Part shown: positions 47,046-56,317 of the stretch, piece after piece
Position numbering within the stretch: the first letter of the stretch is position 1
Layout of the letters: every line of letters starts with the position of its first letter
From: Archangium lipolyticum
GTDB lineage: Bacteria > Myxococcota > Myxococcia > Myxococcales > Myxococcaceae
Direction: 5' to 3'
Length of the DNA: 64,000 nucleotides
Assembly: GCF_024623785.1 (NCBI RefSeq)
Contig: NZ_JANKBZ010000008.1
Span: 62,001-126,000, forward strand
Program-made: the position numbers and the translations under genes
The notes under the pieces: generated by a model
The model's database searches: none
What the model saw: only the letters and a program-made list of their open reading frames with translations
What the model was told of the DNA's origin: nothing

Positions 47046-47165
47046 TTCCAGTCCGGCTACTGCCCCTGCCTGCGAGCCTCCGAGGGCTTTTGAACACGAG
47101 GAAGTCATTTCAGCGGGCGGGGATGCGCGTGCTATGACCCCGGGCTCGGGGTTCCGACGGTTTTC

Positions 47166-48464
47166 ATGACGCAGCAAGCCAACAAGAGGGCCCGGTCCAG
47201 GGCCGGGTGCCTGCTGGCGATGATGGCGCTGTGGCCCGCGCTCGCGCTCGGACAGACCTCGCCGATCGGTGTGGGCGGCAACGGCATCAAGGTGGGTGAG
47301 GGCCGGCTGCACCCGACGTTCGACCTCGAGACGCGGGTGGACAGCGCGGCCGGCTATTTCCCGCCACCGGGCAACACGGTCCCCGGTGTGGTGATGGACT
47401 CGCTCTCCAGCGAGGCCCTGCTGCACATCCGGCCCGGGTTCGTGCTGGAGCTGCCCGGCTCCTCGGTGTCCGTGAACATGACGGGCTACGTGGACTACGT
47501 CCACTACACCGGCCTGCTGACGCCCGGTTCCACGGCCGTCTCCCACGTCGAGGGGCTGGGGGACCTCAAGGTCACCTTCAACCGCGAGGCCCCCGTGTCC
47601 GTGGAGGTGGGAGACCACTTCGAGCGCTCGGACCGCACGACCAGCGCGGCGCTCGGCGCGGGCGTCCTGTCCCTCTTCAACGAGGCCCGGGTAGCCGTGC
47701 CGTTGCGGCCCGGCGGTGGCGCCCTGGAGGTAACGCCCCAGGTGTCGTGGGGTGTGGAGTTCTTCAAGCCGCTCGGAGCCGTGGCCCCGGTGGGTTGCGA
47801 CGACACGCGCGCGTGCGACCCGCTGCAGGTGAACGACTTCGACTACAGCAACCTGCGGGCGAGCCTGCAGGGCCGCTGGCGCTTCCTGCCCAAGACGGCG
47901 TTGGTGGTGGACACCCAGTTCAACTACCGCAGCTACTTCCAGAGCGGCACCAACCCGGCCCTGCTGCTGAACGCCACGGCGGGTGTATCGGGTCTGGTCA
48001 CTCCGAAGATCTCCGTGACGGCCCGGGCGGGCTGGGGCAAGGACTTCGGTGCCGAGTACGCGGGCACCCTGCTCGCGCAGCTCGAGGCCAGCTACCTGTT
48101 GAGCCAGACGGCCAGCATCAAGATTGGCTACTCGCGCACCCTGCAGCCGGTGGCGAAGTTCGACCTGTTCCGGGATGACCGGGGGTACCTGGAGGGACAG
48201 GCGCTGCTCGGTGGCCGGCTGACCCTGCGAGGCACCGTCTCCTACGACTACCTGAGCTTCCAGAACCCCGAATCGCTGGGCGCCGAGGGAGCACGGCGCG
48301 ACACGCTCTTCCGGCTGGACCTGGGCCCCCAGTACCAGTTCGAGCGATGGCTCATCGGAGGGGTCGGCTACCTGTTGAACGTCCGGACATCCACGGACGA
48401 GCAAGCCGGGGGCATCAACTACACCCGCCACGAAGGGTATCTTCGGGTGACCGTGACGTATTGA
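47166..48464 (+). CDS. outer-membrane beta-barrel of polysaccharide export
   Basis: 432 residues. Signal peptide ([16 protein letters not shown]). The mature chain shows alternating polar/hydrophobic strands throughout ([25 protein letters not shown]-like strands, [22 protein letters not shown]) and ends in an aromatic strand (YLRVTVTY), the hallmark of outer-membrane barrels. From memory, M. xanthus has an EpsX/Wzp-type barrel just before a short Wza-like protein in this place (MXAN_1916/1915), linked to biosurfactant polysaccharide. Here too the next gene is a short Wza. Confidence 0.82.
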   Translation: MTQQANKRARSRAGCLLAMMALWPALALGQTSPIGVGGNGIKVGEGRLHPTFDLETRVDSAAGYFPPPGNTVPGVVMDSLSSEALLHIRPGFVLELPGSSVSVNMTGYVDYVHYTGLLTPGSTAVSHVEGLGDLKVTFNREAPVSVEVGDHFERSDRTTSAALGAGVLSLFNEARVAVPLRPGGGALEVTPQVSWGVEFFKPLGAVAPVGCDDTRACDPLQVNDFDYSNLRASLQGRWRFLPKTALVVDTQFNYRSYFQSGTNPALLLNATAGVSGLVTPKISVTARAGWGKDFGAEYAGTLLAQLEASYLLSQTASIKIGYSRTLQPVAKFDLFRDDRGYLEGQALLGGRLTLRGTVSYDYLSFQNPESLGAEGARRDTLFRLDLGPQYQFERWLIGGVGYLLNVRTSTDEQAGGINYTRHEGYLRVTVTY

Positions 48465-48477
48465 GACGGCCTTCGTG

Positions 48478-49092
48478 ATGCGCTCCCTTTCCCTGCTCGT
48501 GCTGCTGCTCGGCGCGCTGACCGCGTGCCGTACCACCGCTCCCGCCCCGGCGACGCTCGACGCCGCGGCCATCCCCACCTCCTCGGACCCCGACGCCTCC
48601 GATACCAGCCGCACCCTGGGCGCGGGAGACCTGGTGGATGTGCGCGTCTACCAGGAGCCGGAGCACTCGGGAGTGTGGGCCGTGTCCCCCGAGGGCACCA
48701 TCGACTACCCGCTGTGCGGGAAGATCCACCTGGCGGGCCTCACCTCCGGCACCGCCGCAGACGCGCTGCGCCAGTGCCTGGCCCGCTACCTGCGGCACCC
48801 CGACGTGTCCGTCGCCATCCGCGAGTACAACTCCAAGAAGGTCTTCGTCTTCGGCGAGGTCCAGAAGCCGGGCACGTTCACCTACGTGGAGGGGATGACC
48901 ATCATCGAGGCCATCACCATGGCCGGCGGGCTCACCAAGCTGGCCTCGCCCAATGGCACCCACGTGGCGCGGCAGGCGGAGGGCCAGCAGCAGAAGATCC
49001 GCGTCCCGGTGAAGGACATCCGCGACGGGCTGGAGAAGAACTTCTCCCTCCGCCCGGGGGACATCGTCTTCGTGCCGGAGAGCTTCTTCTAG
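48478..49092 (+). CDS. Wza-like polysaccharide export lipoprotein
   Basis: 204 residues from ATG 48478 (a GTG three bases earlier is in frame). Lipobox LTAC (Cys about 17). The poly-export domain follows ([37 protein letters not shown]), then one SLBB domain ([19 protein letters not shown]...[10 protein letters not shown]). It lacks the C-terminal helix that lets E. coli Wza span the outer membrane, so it fits a two-part exporter in which the preceding beta-barrel provides the pore. Corresponds by position to what I recall as WzaB. Confidence 0.88.
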   Translation: MRSLSLLVLLLGALTACRTTAPAPATLDAAAIPTSSDPDASDTSRTLGAGDLVDVRVYQEPEHSGVWAVSPEGTIDYPLCGKIHLAGLTSGTAADALRQCLARYLRHPDVSVAIREYNSKKVFVFGEVQKPGTFTYVEGMTIIEAITMAGGLTKLASPNGTHVARQAEGQQQKIRVPVKDIRDGLEKNFSLRPGDIVFVPESFF

Positions 49093-49096
49093 GCGC

Positions 49097-49921
49097 TCAG
49101 GAGACCGGGGCCCTGGGCGTCCAGCCGATGTCGGCGAGGAAGCCCCGGCTCTCGGTGAGGAGCTGCTGGGCCAGGCCCGGCGCGCAGGCGAGCACATCGC
49201 CCACGCCCACCCGGAAGGGAGCGCCGTCGATGCGCACCATCGTCCCACCGGCCTCCTGGACGAGCAGCGAGCCCGCCGCCACGTCCCAGGGCTTGAGGCC
49301 GAACTCGAAGAAGCCGTCGAAGCGGCCGGCGGCCACGTAGGCCAGGTCCAACGCGGCGCTGCCCGTGCGGCGCATGCCCTGCGCCCGGACGATGAAGCGC
49401 CGCAGCAGCCCCACCGGGCCCTCGGGCCGCTGGTGCACGTCGTAGGGGAAGCCCGTGCACAGCAGGGCGTGCCCCAGCTCCGTGGAGCCCGAGGCTCGCA
49501 GGGGCTGGCCGTTGAGCGTGGCCCCCTCCCCTCGCGCCGCGGAGAAGAGCTCGTCCAACATGGGGTTGTAGATGGCCCCGGCGAGCACGCCCTCCGGCCC
49601 CTCCACGCCCACGCTCACGCAGAAGTGCGGCACCCGGTGCGCGTAGTTCGTCGTGCCATCCAGCGGATCAACGACCCACCGCAGGCCCGAGCCCTGCGAG
49701 GCCCCGCTCTCCTCGGCCAGCACCGCATGGCCCGGGTAGTGCTGGCGGATGAAGCCGAGCACCGTCTCCTCGGCCGCCCGGTCCGCGTCGGTGACCAGGT
49801 CGATGCCGCCCTTGTATTCGATGATGCGCTCGCCCTGGAAACGCTCGGCGAGCACCCGTCCGGCGAGCCGGGCTCCCTCCTCGGCGATACGGCGCAGGGT
49901 GGCGGGCGACTCGTCGGACAT
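49097..49921 (-). CDS. inositol monophosphatase family protein
   Basis: 274 residues. Metal-binding motif EESGAS (about 70-75), WVVDPLDGTTNYAH (82-95) and a C-terminal region with WDVAAGSLLVQEAGG. All three Mg-binding motifs of the IMPase/SuhB family are intact. Hydrolyses inositol-1-phosphate or related sugar phosphates; a CysQ- or SuhB-like role cannot be excluded. It converges on the Wza gene with a four-base gap and lies 17 bases after the TlpA-like gene. Confidence 0.9.
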   Translation of the reverse strand: MSDESPATLRRIAEEGARLAGRVLAERFQGERIIEYKGGIDLVTDADRAAEETVLGFIRQHYPGHAVLAEESGASQGSGLRWVVDPLDGTTNYAHRVPHFCVSVGVEGPEGVLAGAIYNPMLDELFSAARGEGATLNGQPLRASGSTELGHALLCTGFPYDVHQRPEGPVGLLRRFIVRAQGMRRTGSAALDLAYVAAGRFDGFFEFGLKPWDVAAGSLLVQEAGGTMVRIDGAPFRVGVGDVLACAPGLAQQLLTESRGFLADIGWTPRAPVS

Positions 49922-49938
49922 GGCGGCTCCTCCTTCTC

Positions 49939-50496
49939 CTAATTCGCGGGCTCGGCGAGCAGGTGCTCGATCTCCATCTGGTACTTGGCGAGGAACTCCT
50001 CGGCGAAGCCCTCGTGTACGTAGCGCACCATGCCCTTGCGGTCGATGAGTACCGTGGTGGGCATGAGGCGGACCCGCAGCACCTTCTCGGACACCTCGGC
50101 GTTGGCGTCGAGGAGCACGGGCAGGGACACCTTCGTCTCCTTCAAGAAGGCGGGGATGGCGCGGGTGTCCTCATCCACGTTGAGCGCGTACACCTTCAGG
50201 CCGCGCGAGGCGTAATGCTTCGCGAGATCCTCGTACATCGGCAGCGCATCGCGGCAGGGCTCGCACCAGGTGGCCCACACGTCGAGCAGCACCACGCTGC
50301 CCCGGTCACTGGCGATGGCATGGGGCTCGCCGCCGGGGTAGCGCTTCACGGAGAACTGGAGCGGCGCGGGCGCGGAGGACTCGGACGCCACCAGGGCACT
50401 GGAGGCGGTGGCGGGAGCCGGCCCGGTGAGCGGCGGCATCTTCGACGCGCAGCCGGACAGGGCGAGCGCGGCCAGGGTGAGGTGCAAAGGACGCAT
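49939..50496 (-). CDS. TlpA-like thioredoxin-fold lipoprotein
   Basis: 185 residues. Lipobox LSGC (Cys16). The thioredoxin-like domain has WATWCEPC (active-site Cys78 and Cys81), a cis-Pro segment (RLMPTTVLIDRKG) and the TlpA/ResA-type insertion. A membrane-anchored periplasmic thiol-disulfide reductase. Starts two bases after the mpl stop, so probably co-transcribed with the peptidoglycan genes upstream. Confidence 0.9.
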   Translation of the reverse strand: MRPLHLTLAALALSGCASKMPPLTGPAPATASSALVASESSAPAPLQFSVKRYPGGEPHAIASDRGSVVLLDVWATWCEPCRDALPMYEDLAKHYASRGLKVYALNVDEDTRAIPAFLKETKVSLPVLLDANAEVSEKVLRVRLMPTTVLIDRKGMVRYVHEGFAEEFLAKYQMEIEHLLAEPAN

Positions 50497-50498
50497 GT

Positions 50499-51965
50499 CT
50501 AGCGCTCCCCCACGCGCGTCTTCAGCGCGACGAGCAGCTTGTCGATGAAGCCCCCGAAGGCGCCGTTGCTCATGACGAGCAGCACGTCCCCGGACTTCGC
50601 CTCGCGCGCCACCCGCTCCACGAGCGAGGGCACGTCCGCGGCGTGGTCGGCGGCGATGCCCTGGGCCTTCAGCTCCTCGCAGACACGGGGCACGTCCAGC
50701 TCCTCGCCGGTGGGCACCTTGTCATGACGCTCGGGCACCTTGAGGCTGGCCCGCGCCGCGCCAGTGAAGGAGTGCGCGTAGTCCTCCTGGTGGATGTTGC
50801 GGCGGCTCGTGTTCGAGCGCGGCTCGAAGATGGCCCACAGCCGGCGCTCCGGGTAGCGGTGGCGGATGGCGGAGATCGTCTCGCGCACCGCGGTGGGGTG
50901 GTGCGCGAAGTCGTCCACCACGAGGATGCCCCCCGGCTCGCCACGCACCTCCTGGCGGCGCTTCACCCCGCGGAAGGTGGCCAGTCCCTTGGCGATCTCC
51001 CCGAAGGTGAGGCCCAGCCCGCGCGCCGCGGCGACGACGGCGAGCGTGTTCTCCACGTTGTGCATGCCGGAGAGCGGCAGCAGCGCGGTGCCCAGCGCGG
51101 TACCACGCTCGATGACCTCGAAGCGGGCGCCCTCGGGGCCGAAGCGGATGCCGCGCGGGGTGTAGTCGGCCGCGGCGCCCTCCTTGGCCACGTACGTCAC
51201 CACCTGGCCCTGGCACGCCTTCGCGAGCTCCACGGCGTTGGGGTACGCGGTGCACACCACCAGCCGGCCATCCTTCGGAATCAGCCGGACGAACTTGTCG
51301 AAGGTGGCCTCGTAGTGCGGCAGATCCTTGAAGATGTCCGCGTGGTCGAACTCCACGCTGGTGAGGATGGCCGTCTTCGGGCGGTAGTGGAGGAACTTGG
51401 AGCCCTTGTCCCAGTACGCGGTGTCGTACTCGTCACCTTCGACGACGAAGTGCGCCCCCTTCCCCACCCGGTAGTTGCCCGAGTAGTTCTGCGTGACGCC
51501 GCCCACGAGGAAGCTCGGATCCCTCCCGGCCTCCACCAGCACGTGGGCCATGAGCGAGGACGTGGTCGTCTTGCCGTGCGTGCCCGCCACCACGACGGAG
51601 TGCGAGCGGTCCAGGAAGAGCGAGCCGAGCGCGGCCGGGAAGCTCATCTGGGGGATGCGGCGCTCGCGGACGGCGGTGGCCTCGGGGTTCACCCGGCGGA
51701 TGACGTTGCCGATGATGACGAGGTCCGGCTTCGCCACCTCGAGGTTCTCCGGGCTGTACGGGGTGAGCGCCTGGATGCCCCAGTTGCGGAGCATGTCGCT
51801 CATGGGCGGGTAGACGTTCTCGTCGCTGCCGGTGACTTCGTAACCGGCGGACTTGAGCATGCCGGCGAACGAGCCCATGCCGGTGCCGGCCACGCCGACG
51901 AGGTGGATGCGGCGCACGGCGCCGGGGGAGATGGTTTCGAGGACGTTGCCGTTGTCGTCAGCCAT
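50499..51965 (-). CDS. mpl: UDP-N-acetylmuramate:tripeptide ligase Mpl
   Basis: 488 residues. Mur-ligase N-domain signature IHLVGVAGTGMGSFAGMLK (20-38), ATP loop AGTHGKTTTSSLMAH (127-141), EGDEYDTAYWDKGSKF typical of Mpl, HPTAVRETI and EPRSNTSRR in the C-domain. Mpl attaches recycled L-Ala-gamma-D-Glu-mDAP to UDP-MurNAc, saving de novo synthesis. Overlaps the serine hydrolase gene by eight bases, which overlaps the LD-carboxypeptidase gene; this is a peptidoglycan recycling operon. Confidence 0.92.
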   Translation of the reverse strand: MADDNGNVLETISPGAVRRIHLVGVAGTGMGSFAGMLKSAGYEVTGSDENVYPPMSDMLRNWGIQALTPYSPENLEVAKPDLVIIGNVIRRVNPEATAVRERRIPQMSFPAALGSLFLDRSHSVVVAGTHGKTTTSSLMAHVLVEAGRDPSFLVGGVTQNYSGNYRVGKGAHFVVEGDEYDTAYWDKGSKFLHYRPKTAILTSVEFDHADIFKDLPHYEATFDKFVRLIPKDGRLVVCTAYPNAVELAKACQGQVVTYVAKEGAAADYTPRGIRFGPEGARFEVIERGTALGTALLPLSGMHNVENTLAVVAAARGLGLTFGEIAKGLATFRGVKRRQEVRGEPGGILVVDDFAHHPTAVRETISAIRHRYPERRLWAIFEPRSNTSRRNIHQEDYAHSFTGAARASLKVPERHDKVPTGEELDVPRVCEELKAQGIAADHAADVPSLVERVAREAKSGDVLLVMSNGAFGGFIDKLLVALKTRVGER

Positions 51966-53133
51966 GTGCTTTCGGGGTCAGGTCGTTGAGGCCGAGGGCT
52001 TCCACGACGAGGTCGTGGAAGACGGGACGGAATTCGCGGATGCGCAGCTCCTTGCGGCCGTGCGCCACGCGGTTGGTGACGAGCGCCACCACGAGGGTGC
52101 GGCGCAGGTCCACCCAGAGGCTCGTGCCGGTGAAGCCGAGGTGGCCCACCGCGCCCGGAGGAGTGTCGCCGATGAAGTGGCCCGCGCTGGACAGGCCCTG
52201 GGAGGGTGAGTCGAAGCCCATGGAGCGGGTGCTGCCCTGCACGATGGGATCCGACGCCAGCGCGCGGTGCCAGAGCGGGCCCGGGGCGAGGCTCGGCTCT
52301 CCCGCGCAGCCGGAGAGGACGGCCTGACCGAAGCGGGCCACGTCCACCGCGGTGCCGAAGAGCCCGGCATGGCCACTCACACCGTCCATCACCCAGGCGT
52401 TGTCGTCATCCACCTCGCCGGGCACGGCGGGACGCGAGGGCAGCTCGCCCCACAAGCCCTCCTGGCCGGGAGCGGGCTCGCGAGGCCGGGTGGCGCCGGT
52501 GGGGGCGACGCGGCCATCGGTGGGGAAGTCGGTGAGCCGGTGGAAGCGCGCGGAGAGGCCCAGGGGCTCGGCGACATGGCGCGAGAAGAGGACGTCCAGG
52601 GACGCGCCCCCCACCCGGGCGAGGATCTCCCCCAGGAGGATGAAGCCCACGTCGCTGTAGGCGGTCCCGGTGCGGGGAGCGATCGCGAGCGGGGTGCGCG
52701 CGGCGGCCTGGATGACCTGCTCGCGGACGCGGGCGCGGGTGGCCGAGGGACACGAGGGCTCGAGGAGCTCGGGGGTGGAGGAGAGCGCCTCGGCGAAGAA
52801 GGGCACGAAGGGCGGCAGGCCGGAGCGGTGGTAGAGCAGGTCCGCCACCGTGGCGCCCGAGTCCCCCACGGGCGAGCCCGGGAAGAAGCGGGCCACCGGA
52901 GTCTCCGGCCCTACCTTCCCCTCGGTCCAGAAGCGCAGGAAGAGCGAGGTGGTGCAGAGCACCTTGGTGACGGAGGCCAGGTCGAAGCGGGTATCACCGG
53001 TGACGTTGCCGGCCACGCCGCCGAAGACCTGGACGCCCCGGTGCATCACCACGGCCTGGGCGGCCGGGAAGATGCCGAGCGTGACGGCCTCCTCGAGGGC
53101 GCTCTGGAGATTGGCGATGGGGTGACTGCTCAT
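51958..53133 (-). CDS. serine hydrolase, beta-lactamase/class C PBP-like
   Basis: 391 residues from ATG 53133. SxxK motif SVTK (54-57) and YSD (TAYSDVGFILLGEIL) as second motif. C-terminal HLGFTGTSLWVDL has HxGFTGT in place of the usual KTG. No signal peptide, so it acts in the cytoplasm or is exported otherwise. Likely a D,D-peptidase or esterase-type member of the family; the position between ldc-like and mpl suggests processing of recovered muropeptides. Confidence 0.87.
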   Translation of the reverse strand: MSSHPIANLQSALEEAVTLGIFPAAQAVVMHRGVQVFGGVAGNVTGDTRFDLASVTKVLCTTSLFLRFWTEGKVGPETPVARFFPGSPVGDSGATVADLLYHRSGLPPFVPFFAEALSSTPELLEPSCPSATRARVREQVIQAAARTPLAIAPRTGTAYSDVGFILLGEILARVGGASLDVLFSRHVAEPLGLSARFHRLTDFPTDGRVAPTGATRPREPAPGQEGLWGELPSRPAVPGEVDDDNAWVMDGVSGHAGLFGTAVDVARFGQAVLSGCAGEPSLAPGPLWHRALASDPIVQGSTRSMGFDSPSQGLSSAGHFIGDTPPGAVGHLGFTGTSLWVDLRRTLVVALVTNRVAHGRKELRIREFRPVFHDLVVEALGLNDLTPKAHG

Positions 53134-54041
53134 GCCTGCACCGCTCCTTCGAGGAAGGTGAGGCGCGCGGCGCCGGCATCCAACCGCACCTGGGTGCCGA
53201 GCGCGATGGGGTAGTTGGGGATGTCGTGGCCGACGGGGAAACCGGCGGCACAGGGCAGGCCCGTCTCCTCGGCGAGCGAGCGGAGCACGTCGGCGCTGCC
53301 GTAGGGGGCGGACTTCTCGTCGCAATCGGTGAAGTCGCCGAGCACGATGCCGCGCACCCGCGAGAAGACGCCCGCGAGCCGCAGGTGCGTCCACATGCGG
53401 TCGAGCCGGTAGGGGCGCTCGCCCACGTCCTCGAGGAAGAGGACGGCCCCATCGAGCGAGGGCATGTAGGGCGTCCCCAGCAGACGGGAGAGCACGGAGA
53501 GGTTGCCACCGAGGAGCGGGCCCTCGACGACACCGGGCACGTAGGAAGCCTTGCCCTCGAGGGGCGGCGGGGGCTCGGGGGATTCGAGGAGCCGGAAGAG
53601 ATACTCCTGGACCTCGGGAGGCTGCTTGCCCAGGTGGGTGAGGACGGGCCCGTGGATGGTGACGCGGCCGAGCCCCTGGAGCGGCAGGTGGACGGCGGTG
53701 ATGTCCGAGAACCCCACGAGCGCGGTGGGCGCGGTGTCCGCGAGCGGGAGCGACGGCAGGAGGCGCATGGCCCCATAACCGCCACGAGCACAGAAGACGG
53801 CGCGGGCGTCACGATCGGTGAGGGCGTGGGCCAGCTCCTCGGCACGACGGACATCGGAGCCGGCGAGATAGCGCCAGGCCTCGAAGAGATCGGGCCGATG
53901 GACAGGCGAATAACGCTGTCCGATGACACCGAGGCCGACCTCGAAGCTGGGACGATCGAAGGGCCCAGCGGGGGCGACGACATGAACGGTGTCGCCAGGA
54001 CGAAGCGGGAGGGGCTTGAGCCAACGCACGGGCGCCTTCAT
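53130..54041 (-). CDS. ldcA: LD-carboxypeptidase (peptidase S66)
   Basis: 303 residues from ATG 54041. N-terminal PLRPGDTVHVVAPAGPF and ARGGYGAMRLLP are family marks. The nucleophile Ser112 is in the elbow GFSDIT. Glu lies in FLEDVGERPYRLDRM and His in PVGHDIPNYPIALG, giving the Ser-Glu-His triad. Removes the terminal D-Ala from tetrapeptides during murein recycling, producing the tripeptide used by Mpl, encoded two genes later. ATGA overlap with the serine hydrolase gene. Confidence 0.92.
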   Translation of the reverse strand: MKAPVRWLKPLPLRPGDTVHVVAPAGPFDRPSFEVGLGVIGQRYSPVHRPDLFEAWRYLAGSDVRRAEELAHALTDRDARAVFCARGGYGAMRLLPSLPLADTAPTALVGFSDITAVHLPLQGLGRVTIHGPVLTHLGKQPPEVQEYLFRLLESPEPPPPLEGKASYVPGVVEGPLLGGNLSVLSRLLGTPYMPSLDGAVLFLEDVGERPYRLDRMWTHLRLAGVFSRVRGIVLGDFTDCDEKSAPYGSADVLRSLAEETGLPCAAGFPVGHDIPNYPIALGTQVRLDAGAARLTFLEGAVQA

Positions 54042-54099
54042 AGCACCCGGGGAGCGGGTGTCCGCGTGCTTCGAGCAGGACGTGTCCGAGTGACAACCT

Positions 54100-54133
54100 C
54101 CCCTCTCCCCCCGGGAGAGGGCCAGGGTGAGGG
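54100..54133 (-). repeat. REP-like interspersed repeat, copy 2
   Basis: On the minus strand the bases read CCTCACCCTGGCCCTCTCCC and a partial inverse, the same element as 14680-14713 in opposite orientation. It lies between the LD-carboxypeptidase and the methyltransferase genes. Confidence 0.6.
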
Positions 54134-54160
54134 TGCCTGCCCCCTTGGGTTCCAACCCCC

Positions 54161-55300
54161 CTACCCGTCCCCGCGCTCCAACACGGCGGCGAAGAACCCA
54201 TCGGTCCCGTGCAGATGGGGCGCACAGAACAAAAATCCATCCCGGACACACGAGGGGTCCAACCAGCCGGCCCCGGGAGGCACGAGGCGGAACTCGGGGG
54301 CCTCGCGGAGGAACCCAAGAACCACCGCCTCGTTCTCCGCGCGATTGACGGTGCAGGTCGCGTAGACCAACCGTCCCCCGGGGCGCACGAGCCGGCGCGC
54401 GCGCAGGAGGATGTCATGTTGCTCCCGAGGCAACACGGACAGGGACGAGGGCTCGAGACGGAACCGCAGATCCGGCCCGCGACGCAGGGAGCCCAGCTCC
54501 GAGCACGGGGCATCCACGAGCACCCGGTCGGCGAGCACCCCCTCTGGAGGGGCCCGGAGCACCTGGACGATCGACAGACCCGCCCGGGCGGAGCGTTGCA
54601 GGAGCCGATCGAGCCGCTCGGCATCCGGGTCATACGCGAGGAGCCGGCCGCGGTTCTCCATGTCAGCACCGAGCTGAAGCGTCTTGCCCCCGGCCCCGGC
54701 GCACAGGTCGAGCACGGTCTCCCCGGGCCGGGCCTCGACGAGGAGGCCGAGGAGCTGACTGCCCTCGTCCTGCACTTCGAAGAGACCCTCGCGCAGGGAA
54801 GTGAGCCCGTAGAGGTTGGGCCTGGGGCCCACGACGTGGAGCGCGAGGGAGCTGAGCGAACCGGGCCGGGTCTCGACACCCTCGGAGCGCAGCCGGTGCT
54901 CCAGGGCTTCACGATTGGTCCGGAATCGATTCACCCGGAGCGTGATGGGGCCTGGGACATTGAGGTGGGCGCAGAAGTCCCCGGCGGAGGAGCCGAGCTC
55001 CCGGGAGAAGTGCTCGGCGAGCCAGTCCGGCAGCGAGTACCGAAGGGCGAGCGACGGAGGCTCCTCTGAGACGAGGTCCAGGGGCGCCGGGACTCCGGCG
55101 AGCCGGGCGGCCTCTCCGGCCGAGACACCGGCGAGCCCATGCAGGAAGGCGAAGAGGAGAGCGGGAGCGGGAGCGTCCGGGTTGCCCAGGAGGAAACCGA
55201 GCCGACGCCGCCACAGGCCGACGTTGAAGACGACCTCGGCAAGGGCCTGACGCTGCTCGCGGGAGAGGTTCCGGTGGGCGCGGAGGGTGCGATCGAGCAC
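54161..55300 (-). CDS. rsmB: RsmB/NOP family rRNA (cytosine-5) methyltransferase
   Basis: 379 residues from GTG 55300. The NusB-like RNA-binding part is followed by a Rossmann methyltransferase: VLDLCAGAGGKTLQLG (SAM motif I), VDAPCSELGSLRRGPD with first catalytic Cys and ATCTVNRAENEAVV with the second. Methylates C5 of a 16S rRNA cytosine. The open frame extends without stop to 55440 and encodes RSVPWSALDALAPIATEALS, which looks like the missing beginning of the NusB domain; no ATG/GTG/TTG is present there, only a CTG at 55426. The true start is therefore uncertain. Confidence 0.85.
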   Translation of the reverse strand: MLDRTLRAHRNLSREQRQALAEVVFNVGLWRRRLGFLLGNPDAPAPALLFAFLHGLAGVSAGEAARLAGVPAPLDLVSEEPPSLALRYSLPDWLAEHFSRELGSSAGDFCAHLNVPGPITLRVNRFRTNREALEHRLRSEGVETRPGSLSSLALHVVGPRPNLYGLTSLREGLFEVQDEGSQLLGLLVEARPGETVLDLCAGAGGKTLQLGADMENRGRLLAYDPDAERLDRLLQRSARAGLSIVQVLRAPPEGVLADRVLVDAPCSELGSLRRGPDLRFRLEPSSLSVLPREQHDILLRARRLVRPGGRLVYATCTVNRAENEAVVLGFLREAPEFRLVPPGAGWLDPSCVRDGFLFCAPHLHGTDGFFAAVLERGDG

Positions 55301-55498
55301 GCGCTCCGCGGCGGCGCCCGAGAGGACCTGGGAGAGGGCCTCGGTGGCGATGGGGGCCAGTGCGTCGAGCGCCGACCAGGGAACCGAGCGAAGTCGTGAG
55401 AGCGGGTCAAAACGGGATGTTGACAGGACAGGCTCCGTTCTTTAGAAAGCACCTCGTTGTCGCGGCGGGCACCAACAGCCGACGCGCAGCGGACATAT

Positions 55499-55571
55499 TC
55501 CCCGATAGCTCAGCCGGTAGAGCGGGTGACTGTTAATCACTAGGTCCGAGGTTCGAGTCCTCGTCGGGGAG
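55499..55571 (+). tRNA. tRNA-Asn (anticodon GTT)
   Basis: 73 bases without CCA. Acceptor TCCCCGA/TCGGGGA, D-arm GCTCAGCCGGTAGAGC, anticodon loop CTGTTAA giving GTT, T-arm GAGGTTCGAGTCCTC. It remains intact because the integrated island restored its 3' half; a second, headless copy of that half is at 59629. Confidence 0.97.
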
Positions 55572-55648
55572 CTGAAGAAGGGCGTCAGGTGAAAACTTGG
55601 CGCCCTTTTTCTTTTGCCCTCCCCTGTCTCTGGGCACAACGCGGGCAG
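55528..55648 (+). repeat. attL: direct repeat with tRNA-Asn 3' half
   Basis: 121 bases starting in the anticodon arm of tRNA-Asn and continuing through its terminator. They match 59629-59749 at 118 positions (constant offset 4101). This is the left boundary of the island, the typical result of tyrosine-recombinase integration at a tRNA gene. Confidence 0.93.
55580..55616 (+). terminator. tRNA-Asn terminator
   Basis: GGGCG...CGCCC stem with a GAAA-containing loop and a T-rich tail (TTTTTCTTTT). The duplicate in attR (about 59681-59717) has one better base pair (ACCT instead of ACTT). Confidence 0.85.
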
Positions 55649-56317
55649 CCTTCGAAACCGACCCGGACCACCTGGGTGACGAAGCAGCGGGATCGGCTCG
55701 TGTTCCTCAAGCGCGTCTACTCCTGGTTGTGCAAGGTGAAGCACATCCTCTCGGTGGCCGAGGATCCGACCTTCGGGCGGCTCACCGTGCCCCAGGCCAG
55801 GCCCGAGCAGTGGAAGCGGACCAAGGTGATTCCTCGGGAGCACTACCTCCTCGCCCGCGAGCACCTCGCGCCTCACTGGCGTGACGGGATGAACGTGCAG
55901 GCGGGCACCGGCTGGCACGTCTCCGAGCTGGTGCGCTTCGCCAAGATGGGCAGCGTGGAGCCGTACCGGGGAGAGGCCGAGGGCATCGCGGGCGTGCTGG
56001 TGTGTCCGCAGACCAAGAGCGGCGAGCCCTTGCGCACCGCCGTGTCCGCCGAGGTGCTGGAGGCCGGGAAGCGGCTGTTGGCGCGGGGCTCGTTCAGCTT
56101 CGAGAAGTACACCCTGGCCATCAAGGGGGCCTGCACGGCGGCGGGCATCCCGCCCTTCACCCCGGGACGGTTTCGGCACTCCGTCGCCACCTGGGCCATC
56201 GAGAAGGGAGCGGACCCAGCCTCCGTGGCAGCCTTCCTCAACCACAAGAGCCCGAGCACCACGCGACGCTTCTACGCGACACATGCCGTCCCGACGAAGA
56301 TTCCCACTCTCGCCTAA
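55589..56317 (+). pseudogene. tyrosine recombinase/integrase remnant
   Basis: 242 codons open from a GTG inside attL, so the first about 20 residues derive from the attachment site and not from an integrase. The rest is the C-terminal half of a phage-type integrase: TGWHVSELVRF (box I, where the catalytic Arg would be is His), GRFRHSVATWAIEKGADPAS (box II, the first His replaced) and FLNHKSPSTTRRFYATH with the nucleophilic Tyr. Missing N-terminal arm-binding and most SAM-like domains. Likely inactive. Its end overlaps the convergent GNAT gene by four bases. Confidence 0.8.
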
